A stretch of DNA of 64,000 nt from Weissella soli. GTDB taxonomy: Bacteria > Bacillota > Bacilli > Lactobacillales > Lactobacillaceae. Both the position numbers and the translations under genes were made by a program. This document shows positions 11,035 to 20,000 of the stretch, one piece after another. The notes under the pieces were generated by a model that saw only the letters and a list, made by a program, of their open reading frames with translations, searched no databases and was not told the DNA's origin. Location of the stretch: assembly GCF_001761545.1 (NCBI RefSeq), contig NZ_CP017326.1, forward strand, positions 1,550,001-1,614,000. The letters run 5' to 3'. The stretch's first letter is position 1; every line of letters begins with the position of its first letter.

Positions 11035-11805
11035 TTAAACCATGTAGATATTGGTTTGACTACTCGCCGTTTCAAATAGAATATCAAAATCCCGATTATA
11101 ATTGATGATGATAGTATCCTCATCAATTTCTGGTAAAATCCATTGCATATACAAATCCATTTCGCTATTTACAACTTCCAATCCCCACTTTGTGAATTGG
11201 TATGATTCACGTAAACCTTTTGAATCATATTGGACCTTCATAAACGTTTGCAATTCAGAGTCCAAATAGTCATCATATTCTGGATGCCGCGTCGTCGTAC
11301 TAAAATGACGAAGTACTTGGATATTGCCGTCTTGATTAACTAATGCACGCATAATGGGATGATTCTGCCCAGGATTAGCATAATCAACAGATTGAATCGT
11401 TTGACCATTCTTGGCATGATTAATAGCCACACGGATGCTCCCATCGATTTCCATCAAAGTTTTATTACCAGCTTTATTTTGACGTACTGACTTTGAATTG
11501 GTCCCAAGAAAATTATTTGTAAAGCCGTTCACATTGCCAACCTTGTCTGAGACAAAGTATTGATCTAAATAAACAGACTTAATTGAAACTGGGTAAGTAA
11601 AGTCCTGTTTAAATGTTTCATATTGGCGCTTCAACTCAGCATAGTTCGGATGATAACGACTATCCAAGATTTCAACCGTGAAACTGGGTGTTTGATCAGA
11701 AGGATAGCGCATTTCTAAACGATGTAAATGCGTCAACAACGTGTCTTTAAAGGCCTCATTTAATTGATTAATTATTACTACTACTTTTCTCATGTTGAAG
11801 TCCAT
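11035..11805 (-). CDS. Orphan N-terminal half of a TarM/TagE-like glycosyltransferase
   Basis: A 256-residue protein. It begins with a Rossmann-like strand (KVVVIINQL). Its C-terminal part, KVQYDSKGLRESYQF followed by LPEIDEDTIIINYNRDFD, resembles the extended beta-sheet insertion (DUF1975) of poly(polyol-phosphate) glucosyltransferases such as TarM, recognised from memory. The protein stops where the catalytic GT4 half with its EX7E motif would begin, and no such half follows in any frame. Two start codons are possible, ATG 11805 and ATG 11793; the AAGGTAGGATGG stretch is better spaced for 11793. It lies 6 nt after the 129-residue gene and is coupled to the SGNH gene. The function may be structural or an oligomer partner. 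Confidence 0.55.
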   Translation of the reverse strand: MDFNMRKVVVIINQLNEAFKDTLLTHLHRLEMRYPSDQTPSFTVEILDSRYHPNYAELKRQYETFKQDFTYPVSIKSVYLDQYFVSDKVGNVNGFTNNFLGTNSKSVRQNKAGNKTLMEIDGSIRVAINHAKNGQTIQSVDYANPGQNHPIMRALVNQDGNIQVLRHFSTTTRHPEYDDYLDSELQTFMKVQYDSKGLRESYQFTKWGLEVVNSEMDLYMQWILPEIDEDTIIINYNRDFDILFETASSQTNIYMV

Positions 11806-11811
11806 CCTACC

Positions 11812-12201
11812 TTATTTGTTCAAATAAATGATGAAAGATGAGTCTGGGTCTTTAACCCCCTTAACAAACGGTGTGACCCGCCATCCTTCAGAAATCTTAT
11901 GAACTTCATATGATCTAGATGTATTACCCGAAGTCTTTAAAGCTAACACTAATAATCCACTTTTGCGACTTGTGAAGCGGTTATCCACGATTACCGCGCT
12001 GGCTGTTTTAGTCAGAAACCGTGTCTTCGTAATAGTTAATTGTGACCATGCGCCGACACCAGTAGTCTGATAGGTGCCGTTTGGAATAATTGTAGTGTTG
12101 TCTGAATAACCAAAAACGTGACTGCGTTCAGAAAATGCCCCGATTACGATGCCAATGAAAAGGATGGCCACGATTTGTAATATTCCAATTGATTTTTTCA
12201 T
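11812..12201 (-). CDS. Small membrane-anchored extracellular protein, unknown function
   Basis: A 129-residue protein with one N-terminal hydrophobic segment (about residues 7-24) that works as an uncleaved anchor or signal peptide, followed by an outward-facing domain with predicted beta strands. I do not recognise a family. It lies 13 nt downstream of tagG and 6 nt upstream of the glycosyltransferase-like gene, so it belongs to the exporter operon. An accessory role in polymer export or attachment is possible but rests on position only. Confidence 0.7.
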   Translation of the reverse strand: MKKSIGILQIVAILFIGIVIGAFSERSHVFGYSDNTTIIPNGTYQTTGVGAWSQLTITKTRFLTKTASAVIVDNRFTSRKSGLLVLALKTSGNTSRSYEVHKISEGWRVTPFVKGVKDPDSSFIIYLNK

Positions 12202-12214
12202 ATTTATCTATCCT

Positions 12215-13036
12215 TTATACCAAATCCATAAAACGATTACGGAAGCGAATGTGAATATGTGCGCCACCAATTAACATCATGAGCGTAATGCCCCAGAATA
12301 CTGATGCGTGCGTGCTATCTTGCCAAAACCAAACCGGATTTTCGAGCATAGTTTCACGGAATCCTTGAATGACATAATAAAGTGGATTCAATTTCATAAC
12401 AGCTGACAGAATATAGGGGAACATTGGCGAGTCAACGGAAATAATAACACCCGAGACCCACATTCCAACCCGTAATGCGGCATTATAAGCATTATAAAAG
12501 TCAGGAATCAAAACGGTAACCGTTGAAGTAACCAATGATAGGGCGTATAAGAAAACCACCATCGCTACGAAATAATACCCAAATTGCAGCCAGTACATGC
12601 TTGGACGTACATCCATAAACAACATCCCGGCTAATACTAACGATAACATCGTAAAGTAACGGCGAAATTCACCAACAATTGAGATCATTGGAATAGCTGA
12701 CAACGAAAAATTCATGCGCGAAAGCATGGCCACCTGACTTTGAATGCTCTTTGCCGACTTTAACATAGCTGTTTGCATGAAGAAAAATGTCACCATACCA
12801 ACCGTAATCCATGTCACGTAACCAATCAGTCCAGAAGCATGCTCATTAGATTGATCGCCACCACGCACCGCAAACATTAGCACCATAATTCCAATTTGTA
12901 AGAGTGGGTCTGCAAAATGCCAAAAATCACCAAGATAATTGTTAGCATATATCTGACTATTGTCATATTTAGCAATTCGATAGACGACGCGCCAACTTCC
13001 GATCAATTCTTTAATTATTTGTATCACATCTCGCAT
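12215..13036 (-). CDS. tagG: Teichoic acid export ABC transporter, permease subunit
   Basis: A 273-residue ABC-2 type permease with about six membrane segments and a short cytosolic N-terminus that includes the WHFADPLLQIGIMVLMFAV element typical of polysaccharide and WTA exporters. TagG pairs with TagH to flip undecaprenyl-linked wall teichoic acid outward. It begins 5 nt after the tagH stop. The length matches TagG from other Firmicutes, about 275 residues. The gene order tagH-tagG is the reverse of Bacillus. Confidence 0.92.
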   Translation of the reverse strand: MRDVIQIIKELIGSWRVVYRIAKYDNSQIYANNYLGDFWHFADPLLQIGIMVLMFAVRGGDQSNEHASGLIGYVTWITVGMVTFFFMQTAMLKSAKSIQSQVAMLSRMNFSLSAIPMISIVGEFRRYFTMLSLVLAGMLFMDVRPSMYWLQFGYYFVAMVVFLYALSLVTSTVTVLIPDFYNAYNAALRVGMWVSGVIISVDSPMFPYILSAVMKLNPLYYVIQGFRETMLENPVWFWQDSTHASVFWGITLMMLIGGAHIHIRFRNRFMDLV

Positions 13037-13041
13037 GACGA

Positions 13042-14337
13042 TTACCTCTCAACTGGCAAAATCAAAATTTGACCAGGACTAACTTCGTCGGTCTGCATAT
13101 GATTTGCCCCCATAATTGCGTCAATTGAAATATTGACCTTCTTTGATATTTGCGCCAATGTCTCGTTACTACCTACCTTATATTGATTAACCGTCTTTTT
13201 AGCCGTAATCGCCGGTTTATCTGGTTTATTAGCGACATTGATACGGCCCATCTTGATATCTAATTCTTGCAGTTTTGATGGTGCATAGTTTGTAATTAAG
13301 CTGGTTGGGTTTGCCATCACCTGTTTAGATGTTAAGTCCAAGATGGACATATCCATTTGCAACAATACAAAGGCCCCAATAACTATCAAGATGATGCGTG
13401 TGAACCATGACATCCGCTCATCGGGTTCTTTAAAATAAATGTTCTCTTTCAACTCATGATCGTCAGCATTAATGTCCAGTAAAAAGTTGCGATTACGTTC
13501 ACGAGTAATTAGCTTTTTTAAGCTAAAAGCCTTTTGCGCGTCTTTGTAGCGCTTTTGATAAGCTAAACGCTCACTGTCTGACAACTGATTAAAGCGTTTT
13601 AAGAAAGCATTGTACATAGGCAGGACTTCATCGGCTGGTCCATCCATTCGAATTTGACCGTAGTGCATCCATATCACACGCTCAGCCATTTTCTTGACCT
13701 GACCAGCGGAATGTGAAACGAAGAAGATTGTCTTCCCTTCTTCCTTAAACCGCTGCGTACGCTCCATTGATTTTTCTGTAAAGGTTGGGTCACCCACTGA
13801 TAAGGCCTCATCAATGATGATAATGTCTGCATCAGAATATACTGAAATGGCAAAGCCTAACTTGGACCGCATCCCGGAAGAATATGACTTCACAGGTTGG
13901 TCAATAAAGTCCCCTAATTCAGAAAATTCAATAATGTCGTCCATTTTCTCATCAATTTCTTTTTCGGTCATCCCTTGCATTAAGGATTTTAAACGAATGT
14001 TAGCTCGTCCTGTCAAACGTGGCCGGAGTCCCGAACCAATGGCAATCATTGACGTTGTACCATACGTTTTCATTTCACCTGTCGTTGGTGGGATCAATCC
14101 TGCTACCATTTCAAGTAACGTTGATTTACCAGAACCATTTGTCCCAATAATTCCAATAGTTTCACCAGCATGTGCCTCGAAGGAAACACCCTTAACCGAC
14201 CAAAAATGCGGAATGCCCTTACTCCAGAATTTAAAAATTGATTTTACTTTGTCTGACTGCTTCTCAGCCAAATCATACTGTTTAGTAACATATTTGGCTG
14301 AAACAGTAATTTTATTGTTATCTATTTCAGTAGCCAC
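13042..14337 (-). CDS. tagH: Teichoic acid export ABC transporter, ATPase with C-terminal LysM domain
   Basis: A 431-residue protein. The ABC ATPase has Walker A GTNGSGKS at 65-72, the signature YSSGM at 152-156 and Walker B DIIIIDEA at 171-178. A charged linker and one membrane segment (about 313-332) follow. An outer LysM module (YKVGSNETLAQISKK to GQILILPV, about 386-429) ends the protein and could hold the exporter near peptidoglycan. The start is GTG 14337, 3 nt after the upstream stop, with a loosely spaced AGGAAG, so coupling is likely. It powers export of the polymer made by the cluster, together with the downstream permease. Confidence 0.93.
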   Translation of the reverse strand: MATEIDNNKITVSAKYVTKQYDLAEKQSDKVKSIFKFWSKGIPHFWSVKGVSFEAHAGETIGIIGTNGSGKSTLLEMVAGLIPPTTGEMKTYGTTSMIAIGSGLRPRLTGRANIRLKSLMQGMTEKEIDEKMDDIIEFSELGDFIDQPVKSYSSGMRSKLGFAISVYSDADIIIIDEALSVGDPTFTEKSMERTQRFKEEGKTIFFVSHSAGQVKKMAERVIWMHYGQIRMDGPADEVLPMYNAFLKRFNQLSDSERLAYQKRYKDAQKAFSLKKLITRERNRNFLLDINADDHELKENIYFKEPDERMSWFTRIILIVIGAFVLLQMDMSILDLTSKQVMANPTSLITNYAPSKLQELDIKMGRINVANKPDKPAITAKKTVNQYKVGSNETLAQISKKVNISIDAIMGANHMQTDEVSPGQILILPVER

Positions 14338-14340
14338 GAC

Positions 14341-15156
14341 TTATTCACCACTTCCTGTTGATGTAGCTTGATCAGCACTCCCAGTATCAGTAGATCCCAC
14401 ATCACCTGACACAGCTCCTGTTGTGGTGTCACTAGTTACAGTAGTGTCAGCCGTTGAGCTTGTAGTACCATCCGTTACCGTAGTATCTCCAGTGTAGGTA
14501 GGAGTTGTGGAATAGTATGTGGAATCCGTAGCATAGTAGCTAGAGTCCGTCGTCTCAGCTACCGTTGAATCGGAATAAACGTATGCGGAATCACTAGTTG
14601 AATCCACTATAACTTCAGAAGATAGTTCAGTATCATTAACCGTGGTAGTTGCGTTTGTCAATTTTTTATTTTTGTCTTTACTGATCACAATTGTTTTCTT
14701 GACAACCATTTCGCCACGTGTTGCCACAATCGTATACTTACCTGCCACGACAAAAGTAAGTTGTAGTGTTTGCTCACTATCTGTCGCTGGATATGTTATA
14801 TCCTGTACCAATTTTTTAGCTTCAGAAACCTTCACCGTAGTATTCTTTGAAACGGTAACATTTACCACATATTTCCCACCAGACAAGACACCATCTTTTT
14901 TATCGAGATGAATCAATTCTGCCTCACGAATTTGAGCTTGCCGTTGTTCCGCCTGTTGTCGCGCAACAGTCGCGTGGGTTTGCTGCTCGTGATATAACAT
15001 TGCCGCCGCGAGCACAATAAATAAAATTCCTAATTCAATAACAGTTTTTCCAGTCTTTTTTGACCGTTCGATATGCTTTCTATAAGCCGTAATTTCTATA
15101 ATAATTCCTAATAGTAAAACGGCTATAGATAGGATTAAAATGATGATATAAGCCAT
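14341..15156 (-). CDS. Membrane protein with Ser/Thr/Asp-rich outer tail, unknown
   Basis: A 271-residue protein with two N-terminal membrane segments (about residues 3-22 and 43-60), a small domain with beta strands (about 95-160), and a low-complexity C-terminal third made almost entirely of Ser, Thr, Asp, Gly and Tyr. No LPxTG sorting motif is present. The start at ATG 15156 has GGAG 8 nt upstream. It is the first gene of the operon that continues with tagHG. The tail resembles wall-spanning linkers. Function is unknown; a scaffold for polymer export or attachment is a guess from position. Confidence 0.65.
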   Translation of the reverse strand: MAYIIILILSIAVLLLGIIIEITAYRKHIERSKKTGKTVIELGILFIVLAAAMLYHEQQTHATVARQQAEQRQAQIREAELIHLDKKDGVLSGGKYVVNVTVSKNTTVKVSEAKKLVQDITYPATDSEQTLQLTFVVAGKYTIVATRGEMVVKKTIVISKDKNKKLTNATTTVNDTELSSEVIVDSTSDSAYVYSDSTVAETTDSSYYATDSTYYSTTPTYTGDTTVTDGTTSSTADTTVTSDTTTGAVSGDVGSTDTGSADQATSTGSGE

Positions 15157-15198
15157 CTTGGTTACTCCATAATCATAAAATTGCCCAATATACTCAAC

Positions 15199-15227
15199 AT
15201 TATAACTTTTTTATGTTACAAATTAAC
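15199..15227 (-). promoter_or_regulatory. Candidate promoter of the 271-residue gene-tagHG operon
   Basis: On the minus strand a perfect TATAAT -10 is at 15199-15204. The hexamer 17 bp upstream, GTTAAT, is a poor -35. It lies after the upstream terminator palindrome and about 45 nt before the start codon, which fits a new transcription unit. Confidence 0.4.
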
Positions 15228-15260
15228 GAAAATCCTTCTCTAAAGTGACCCTTTTAAACC

Positions 15261-15304
15261 AAAAATAAGGAATTAACATTCATGAATGTTAATTCCTTAT
15301 TTTT
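15261..15304. terminator. Perfect 44-bp palindrome, probable bidirectional terminator
   Basis: Two 22-nt arms match perfectly with no unpaired loop base in the DNA; the outer ends are AAAAATAAGG and CCTTATTTTT, so each strand has a hairpin ending in a T-run. It lies 11 nt after the stop of the secreted-protein gene and ahead of the next operon's promoter. Confidence 0.75.
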
Positions 15305-15315
15305 CAAAATCTATC

Positions 15316-17040
15316 TTACTTAGAAATCAAAATTTGATTATTTGTATTCCCGAGGATGTAGGTCGTATTCCCAAAAAAGGCTAATTGCTCTGTCTCCATC
15401 TTTGAGTTCAACTTAACACTCTGAATGTTGATATTAGCTGGTTGTGTGATGGGATTACCCGCCGCATCTCCATAAGCTACCTTATTATACTTACCTAAGA
15501 GGTTGTTACCTGCTGTAACATAGGCAGATAGATTGTAACTTACCCATGCATCATTTGAAGTAATATACAACTTACCATCCCACGGATTATAAGTAATTGA
15601 TTGAACAGGATCACTTCCCTTACCAGCATCCCCCAACATTCCTTGCATCACCAATGGTACTTGGGTAATGACTAAACGACCACTAACGACCTTAACTTGA
15701 TATAACGTATAGCCCCACCAAGCCTTCTGGTTGCCATTTGACTGTGAGTAAGGAATGACAAAGTAACCAGTATTGGCAGAAACCAACGTAAAGTTTTTTG
15801 GCATTGTTGTAATGCCTGATGCGACTGTGCGACCATCATTTTTGAAGAATTGCCCTGTTCCCAATGAAGAAGCCGTCAAAACGACACGTGGATTTCCATC
15901 CCAGGCCGATGTCGTTGCTTGATATGGTGAACTGGTAGTTTTAGCGGTTGCATACTTAAATTGCAACTTAAACATCGTTTGTGCTGATGACGTCCCGCTC
16001 AAAATATATGGTGTATTCCCCCACACAGCAAATGTTGAGCCATGTTGAGCAGGAATAAGCTTGCTTAAGGCCATATTCCCACTATCCAAAGCCGTTGCCA
16101 CTGCTGACTTGTCTAACCAAATCGGTGTGATTTTACCATCTACCTTAGTATTACCCGACTTTTCCGACAAGTACTTAGCGTACGCGGCTGAAATCCGTAA
16201 CACAAAAGCACCACCATTAGAGGTGTTACTATCGTTATCAAACTCTACGTACACGGTACCATCATTAGCAAGCTGCATACCTTGTTGTGAATCTAAATTA
16301 TACGTTTGTCCTTGCCAGGTTAATGAAATGCCCGCTTGGGGCATACGAAACTTAGATGCGAAACCGACATTACTTCTGCGATTCGTAACGCCATTCGAAG
16401 AGACTACGTTCCACAGCCAAGAAGTAGTTTGAGTTTGACCCTTCAACGTCGCTTGCACTATTGATGATGTTGGCTTAAAAGTGAATAGATTACCAAACGG
16501 ATATGTTTCTTGACTACGAGCTTTTAACTGCGTTGTCACCACCGAATTAGCTGTAGGTGCACTGACGGCAGCTGGCAATTGTGATGATGTCACAGAAGTA
16601 GTGTTACGTCGCTTACCTTGGAACTCTTTGCTTGTTTGCTTAGCCGCAGCTTGTTTGTTAGCTGGATCGGATGGATCGAAATACTTCACACCATCAATGA
16701 CACGATCATAAACGGAATAATCGCCCTTATTACTACCAGTATTATCAGTGACGTATACCCAAGTATACAAGCCTGTTCGCAAATGGTGATTCAACTTAAC
16801 CCTAAAATTACCACTCTTATCTGCCTTAGTTGCACCAATAACCATACGCTTGCCATTAACGTCCAATGCGTTATATGAGACTGAAGCATACGGCTCCGTC
16901 TTACCATAATAATATTGATCACTTGATGTGACAGCGTTCCCGCCTGTAATAGTCGGACCTGATGTTGCTGCATCAGCCGTGCTACCGATAGCGAGTGCGA
17001 TCAGCACACCTACGCTTGCTAATACCCATTTCATATTCAT
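15316..17040 (-). CDS. Large secreted protein of unknown function
   Basis: A 574-residue protein with a clear signal peptide (charged MNMK, hydrophobic core, ADA-A cleavage site near residue 25). The N-terminal 25-120 region reads like a bacterial Ig-type beta sandwich (GPTITGGN start, GNFRVKL core). The large C-terminal part is rich in Ser, Thr, Asn, Gly and aromatic residues with repeated strand-like blocks, perhaps a beta-propeller, but no catalytic motif is evident. There is no LPxTG motif or membrane anchor. The start at ATG 17040 has AAGGAG 6 nt upstream. It lies between the 1359-residue transferase and the export genes and ends at the 44-bp palindrome, so it is probably the last gene of the tagD operon. 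Confidence 0.7.
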   Translation of the reverse strand: MNMKWVLASVGVLIALAIGSTADAATSGPTITGGNAVTSSDQYYYGKTEPYASVSYNALDVNGKRMVIGATKADKSGNFRVKLNHHLRTGLYTWVYVTDNTGSNKGDYSVYDRVIDGVKYFDPSDPANKQAAAKQTSKEFQGKRRNTTSVTSSQLPAAVSAPTANSVVTTQLKARSQETYPFGNLFTFKPTSSIVQATLKGQTQTTSWLWNVVSSNGVTNRRSNVGFASKFRMPQAGISLTWQGQTYNLDSQQGMQLANDGTVYVEFDNDSNTSNGGAFVLRISAAYAKYLSEKSGNTKVDGKITPIWLDKSAVATALDSGNMALSKLIPAQHGSTFAVWGNTPYILSGTSSAQTMFKLQFKYATAKTTSSPYQATTSAWDGNPRVVLTASSLGTGQFFKNDGRTVASGITTMPKNFTLVSANTGYFVIPYSQSNGNQKAWWGYTLYQVKVVSGRLVITQVPLVMQGMLGDAGKGSDPVQSITYNPWDGKLYITSNDAWVSYNLSAYVTAGNNLLGKYNKVAYGDAAGNPITQPANINIQSVKLNSKMETEQLAFFGNTTYILGNTNNQILISK

Positions 17041-17073
17041 AACATGCTCCTTGATAGATAAAAACCTACGCTG

Positions 17074-20000
17074 TTACAATAATTTTATAACAAAATCATT
17101 CACAGCGCTGGTATTATATCTATTTGTGTCAAATTCCTCAAAGTACATGACATGTTCAATCGAAAAATTGAGTGCATCGGCTAAGGCGTTCGCGTCGACT
17201 CCATTGGAGATGTACGCAAATTTTTGATTACCAACAACACCAATGTTAGCCTTAATATTCGAGGCAATTACGATGGCTGATTGTTCCAGTGCTTCAAGTA
17301 GGACCATGGGTTGTCCTTCATAATATGACGGATGTACAAAGAAATCAGTTGCTGCCAAATACTCTTTCGTATTAGTAACATAGCCCACTAAATGAACATT
17401 CGCTTTTAAATCGAGCATGCGAATTAACTCTGTAAGTGCTTTACGCATAGCGCCATCACCTAAAATGTAGAGATGCGCATTTCCATAACGCTCCACTACT
17501 GCCTTAAACGCCAAAATTAAGTTAGTATGATTCTTTTCTGGCGAAAGTCGCCCCATTGCCACAAAATTAATATGATTTGGTTCCAATTCAACATGGGTTT
17601 CATTATCCACTACTTGAAATACTTCGACATCCGTTGCTTTGATAAAGTATGTTCTGCCATTAAAGACAATTTCATACCAAACGATACCTTTTGTTAGCAC
17701 GTAAGAAGTTTGCACAAAAACGTTTTCCAAAACTTGCCGATCTACCAACGTACCATCAATCTGATCGAATAGATTAACACTAATCTCATCGTCAATGTAA
17801 TATCTTCCTTGATGTTCTCGTTTTTTAATCACCTGTGCATTATCGTTAACATGGACAGTTGCCGGCACTTGAGTTTTGACTTCAGTCATGTCAATTGCAA
17901 ATTCAGCTTGTAACTCGGCGAGATAATTTTCTACATCTTGTTTAGTTGTTGATGCTACTTCGATAGTACGTGGATAGAGAACTTCTGAGCCTAATTTTGC
18001 CATTGTGTCTTCTAGCTTTTTTTGCTGTTCAAGGATTTGTTGAGATTCATCGGTAACCCACTCAACCTGTTCCTCGTCTAAATGATAAATTACATCCAAC
18101 CAGATACTATTAGTAAAGTCCCGCACCCGTGCCAACTTAATTTGTTGTTTATCATCTCTAAATGACTGGCCAAAATATCTTGTGTTGATCATCAAAATAT
18201 CTGATGAAGCAACGATTACCTGACGACCCGTTCTTTTTGATTCAAGTAAGAAACTTTGCTGACCGATAAATGGTAGTCGTTCATCAATTTTGTGAGCTTG
18301 CCAGTCATCATTTTCTTGTGAATACTGATTGATAGCGACGGAATTTCCTTGCAAATCCGTTCCAGCCACTACACCGTTTAGCCAAATAATATTACGCCAA
18401 GTAGAACGATTGATATACTCTGTGATATCAAATTCTACGTTACGAAAAGCCGTTCTCAATAACACCGGCGTAAATTCACGACTATTTGCCCATACATGTT
18501 TAGTCTCTGCGCTGAGGATTTCGTAGAATTCTCCAGCACCGGTGATTGACCGATTATAAACATACGTTAATGGCAACATTGACCGATGTGCCTTTTGAGA
18601 TCGACGTCCTAATCCTAATGGTTCTTTATACGTATCAATCGATGGATCAGTCCACATCACGGCATGCACAGGCTCATAAGTTGTTTCAATTTTTTTAGTG
18701 GTAACTGCGTTGTAGAATCGTTGAAAAAGCGATAACTTACGTCCCTTTAATAATTTTACTGATTTGGCATTCAACCAAGCTGACTTGACATTAGGTAAAT
18801 CTAATCGATAGTAAGTTCCGTCAGTATTTTGCACAATTTGTATAATTTTTACAAATGAATTATTCAGCAACCGTCCTCGGCTCACCGCCACTTCTTCAGA
18901 ATCCATGCCATATGGAGCTGCCAAAATACGCCGTTTATTAGGCTTAACCCAACCAACCAAACTTGTTGTCTGGTCACTAATCAAATGAACATGTTCGACA
19001 AGGAAAACATTATCATTTATAGCCCAAATACTTGGCAACCCATCAACTATCAACTTATAATACGTTTGTTCTTGAACAGTAATCTCAGCTACTGCTTGAA
19101 TATTATCGGTGACTACCGCAAACTTGGCTATTTTATCGACCTGTCCAATTTCATCTAAACGAGCATAGCCAACAAGCATATCTCCATTGAGGTATACGTC
19201 AGAATTAAGTTGTTTAATGGCCGTATTTGATTGTTCACTGTTCGCAGAGCCTTCACTGATATTCATTGAGTTTCGCACAAACGTTTGTGACCCAGGATTC
19301 AAATACTTTGCTAACTTCACCTCATTAATCTGACTCAAAGCCTCTGAAACTGAAACTACTCTGTCAAAATAACGATAAATACTAAATAAAGCCAACAACG
19401 CATGCTTATTAGCTTGTTTACCTTTAACCACTTTATGCGCATCAGTCCACAGATCATTATGTTGATAGACTGATTTTTTTTCTGCATCAGAGAAAGCCAA
19501 GAGCTTTGCTCCATTATACGAATATCCTGAAAAATCAATCACTGCCCGATAGTGAACATGGCCGGTCAAACGATATAACTCTCGCCGATAGCCCTTCACT
19601 GGTAACAACCACTTGTTCCAAAACTGTAGACCAAACCGCGTGATGAGCGTATCACCAAAAAACTCTTTAGTCGTAAGAGCTGCTCGGCCAAAGCGATAAA
19701 CTAATCGTGCTCGTTCATCTAACTGATTTACATTAGCTACCTTTTCTGCTGCGGTGCTGTCCCAGGTCATGATGCTCAAATCATATTTTTCATAATCAAA
19801 ATTACGCGATAAGTTAATCATACTTTGCGTAATACCGTTATTCACCATACCACCAGTAAAAATCAAAACCTTTGGTTTGTCGTGTGGTAACGCTAATTCA
19901 TGGCCAAGCGTAATTGCAGTGGTGTTACCCTCAAAAATACGCGCCACAATGCGTTCGGTGACATGGCCATCATCATATGCAACCATTCGTTGTGCCAGTG

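Noticed and set aside
13814-14371. 185-codon plus-strand frame
   Set aside because: It is antisense to tagH, whose ABC motifs are unambiguous, and lacks a ribosome site.
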